Assembly: GCA_002898915.1 (NCBI GenBank)
Contig: BEHO01000120.1
Coordinates: 1-5,003, forward strand
Source: a bacterium HR12
GTDB lineage: Bacteria; Actinomycetota; UBA4738; HRBIN12
Reading direction: 5' to 3'
DNA length: 5,003 bases
The notes under the pieces were generated by a model. The model was not told where the DNA came from, did not search any database, and saw only the letters and a program-made list of their open reading frames with translations. Shown in pieces: positions 4,840-5,003 of this stretch. A program made the translations under genes and the position numbers. Position 1 is the stretch's first letter. Each line of letters begins with the position of its first letter.

Positions 4840-5003
4840 CTACGAGGCCGTGATCTTCACCGCCCGGACCAGCAGCTCGGTGCCGTTGCGGCGGACCTGG
4901 CCCGCGGTGATGTCGGAGGTGATGTCCACCGCCGACCCGCCGGGCGTGGCCGACACCTGGAAGGTGTTGGTCGCGGCCCCGATCACCCAGTAGGCGCGGT
5001 TCG
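4840..5003 (-). CDS. C-terminal end of a probable head-region protein (starts outside window)
   Basis: Only the last 53 residues are visible, beginning NRAYWVIGAATNTFQVSATPG and ending VRAVKITAS, stop TAG at 4842-4840. The 'YWVIGAATNTFQVSATPGG' stretch, followed by VDITSD, resembles the small beta repeat found in many phage structural proteins. There a 'Y-x-V-x-x-A-T-x-N-T-F-x-V-S' strand pair is typical (often described as an E1 FCCH-like domain). Its place just before the connector genes suggests a head decoration or fibre-like protein, or an extra domain on a capsid gene. The main capsid fold itself cannot be seen, so the specific identity is open. Confidence 0.6.
   Translation of the reverse strand, partial: NRAYWVIGAATNTFQVSATPGGSAVDITSDITAGQVRRNGTELLVRAVKITAS

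Noticed and set aside
1..5003. CRISPR array, tRNA, insertion sequence or attachment site
   Set aside because: No regularly spaced direct repeats, cloverleaf-like sequence, transposase motif or long terminal inverted repeat was seen; the window is filled by the structural operon.

Overview
This window is a compact structural-gene cluster of a tailed phage or prophage. Every supportable gene lies on the minus strand, so transcription runs from high to low coordinates. The DNA is very GC-rich (about 70% by eye) with strong G/C preference at third codon positions and frequent GTG starts. This suggests a high-GC bacterial host, possibly an actinobacterium, but nothing here fixes the taxon. There is no integrase, attachment site, tRNA or lysis gene in view, so free phage and prophage cannot be told apart. 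The long tape measure gene and separate tail tube gene, with no sheath gene, point to a long non-contractile (siphovirus-type) tail.

Layout in transcription order (right to left): (i) the 3' end of a gene that is probably a head-region protein (4840-5003); (ii) a 12-bp hairpin with a UUCG loop (4807-4834); (iii) a 61-aa mini-protein (4600-4785); (iv) a gp6-like head-tail connector (4153-4593); (v) an HK97 gp10-like neck/tail-completion protein (3752-4153); (vi) a 146-aa probable tail terminator (3328-3768); (vii) a 59-aa mini-protein (3152-3331); (viii) the tail tube protein (2736-3149); (ix) tail assembly chaperone G (2368-2736) and its frameshifted GT product (2078-2736); (x) a 617-aa tape measure protein (232-2085); (xi) the 5' end of a tail-tip/hub protein (1-228). 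Genes abut or overlap by 1 to 17 bases, as expected for one translationally coupled operon.

The most striking element is a near-textbook -1 programmed ribosomal frameshift signal in the chaperone gene: a GGGTTTC slippery heptamer in the correct register at 2410-2404, a 6-nt spacer, then a 14-bp GC-rich stem-loop at 2397-2354. Shifting joins G to a T-type domain and gives a predicted 219-aa GT protein that ends just inside the tape measure gene. A possible pseudoknot and a possible internal start for free T overlap this signal.

Functionally, the connector, gp10-like and terminator proteins would join the DNA-filled head to the tail. G and GT would hold the tape measure protein soluble and recruit tail tube subunits. 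The tube would polymerise to the length set by the tape measure, and the hub-like protein would sit at the tail tip. No new defence or metabolic system was found; the regulatory RNA structures are the points of interest.
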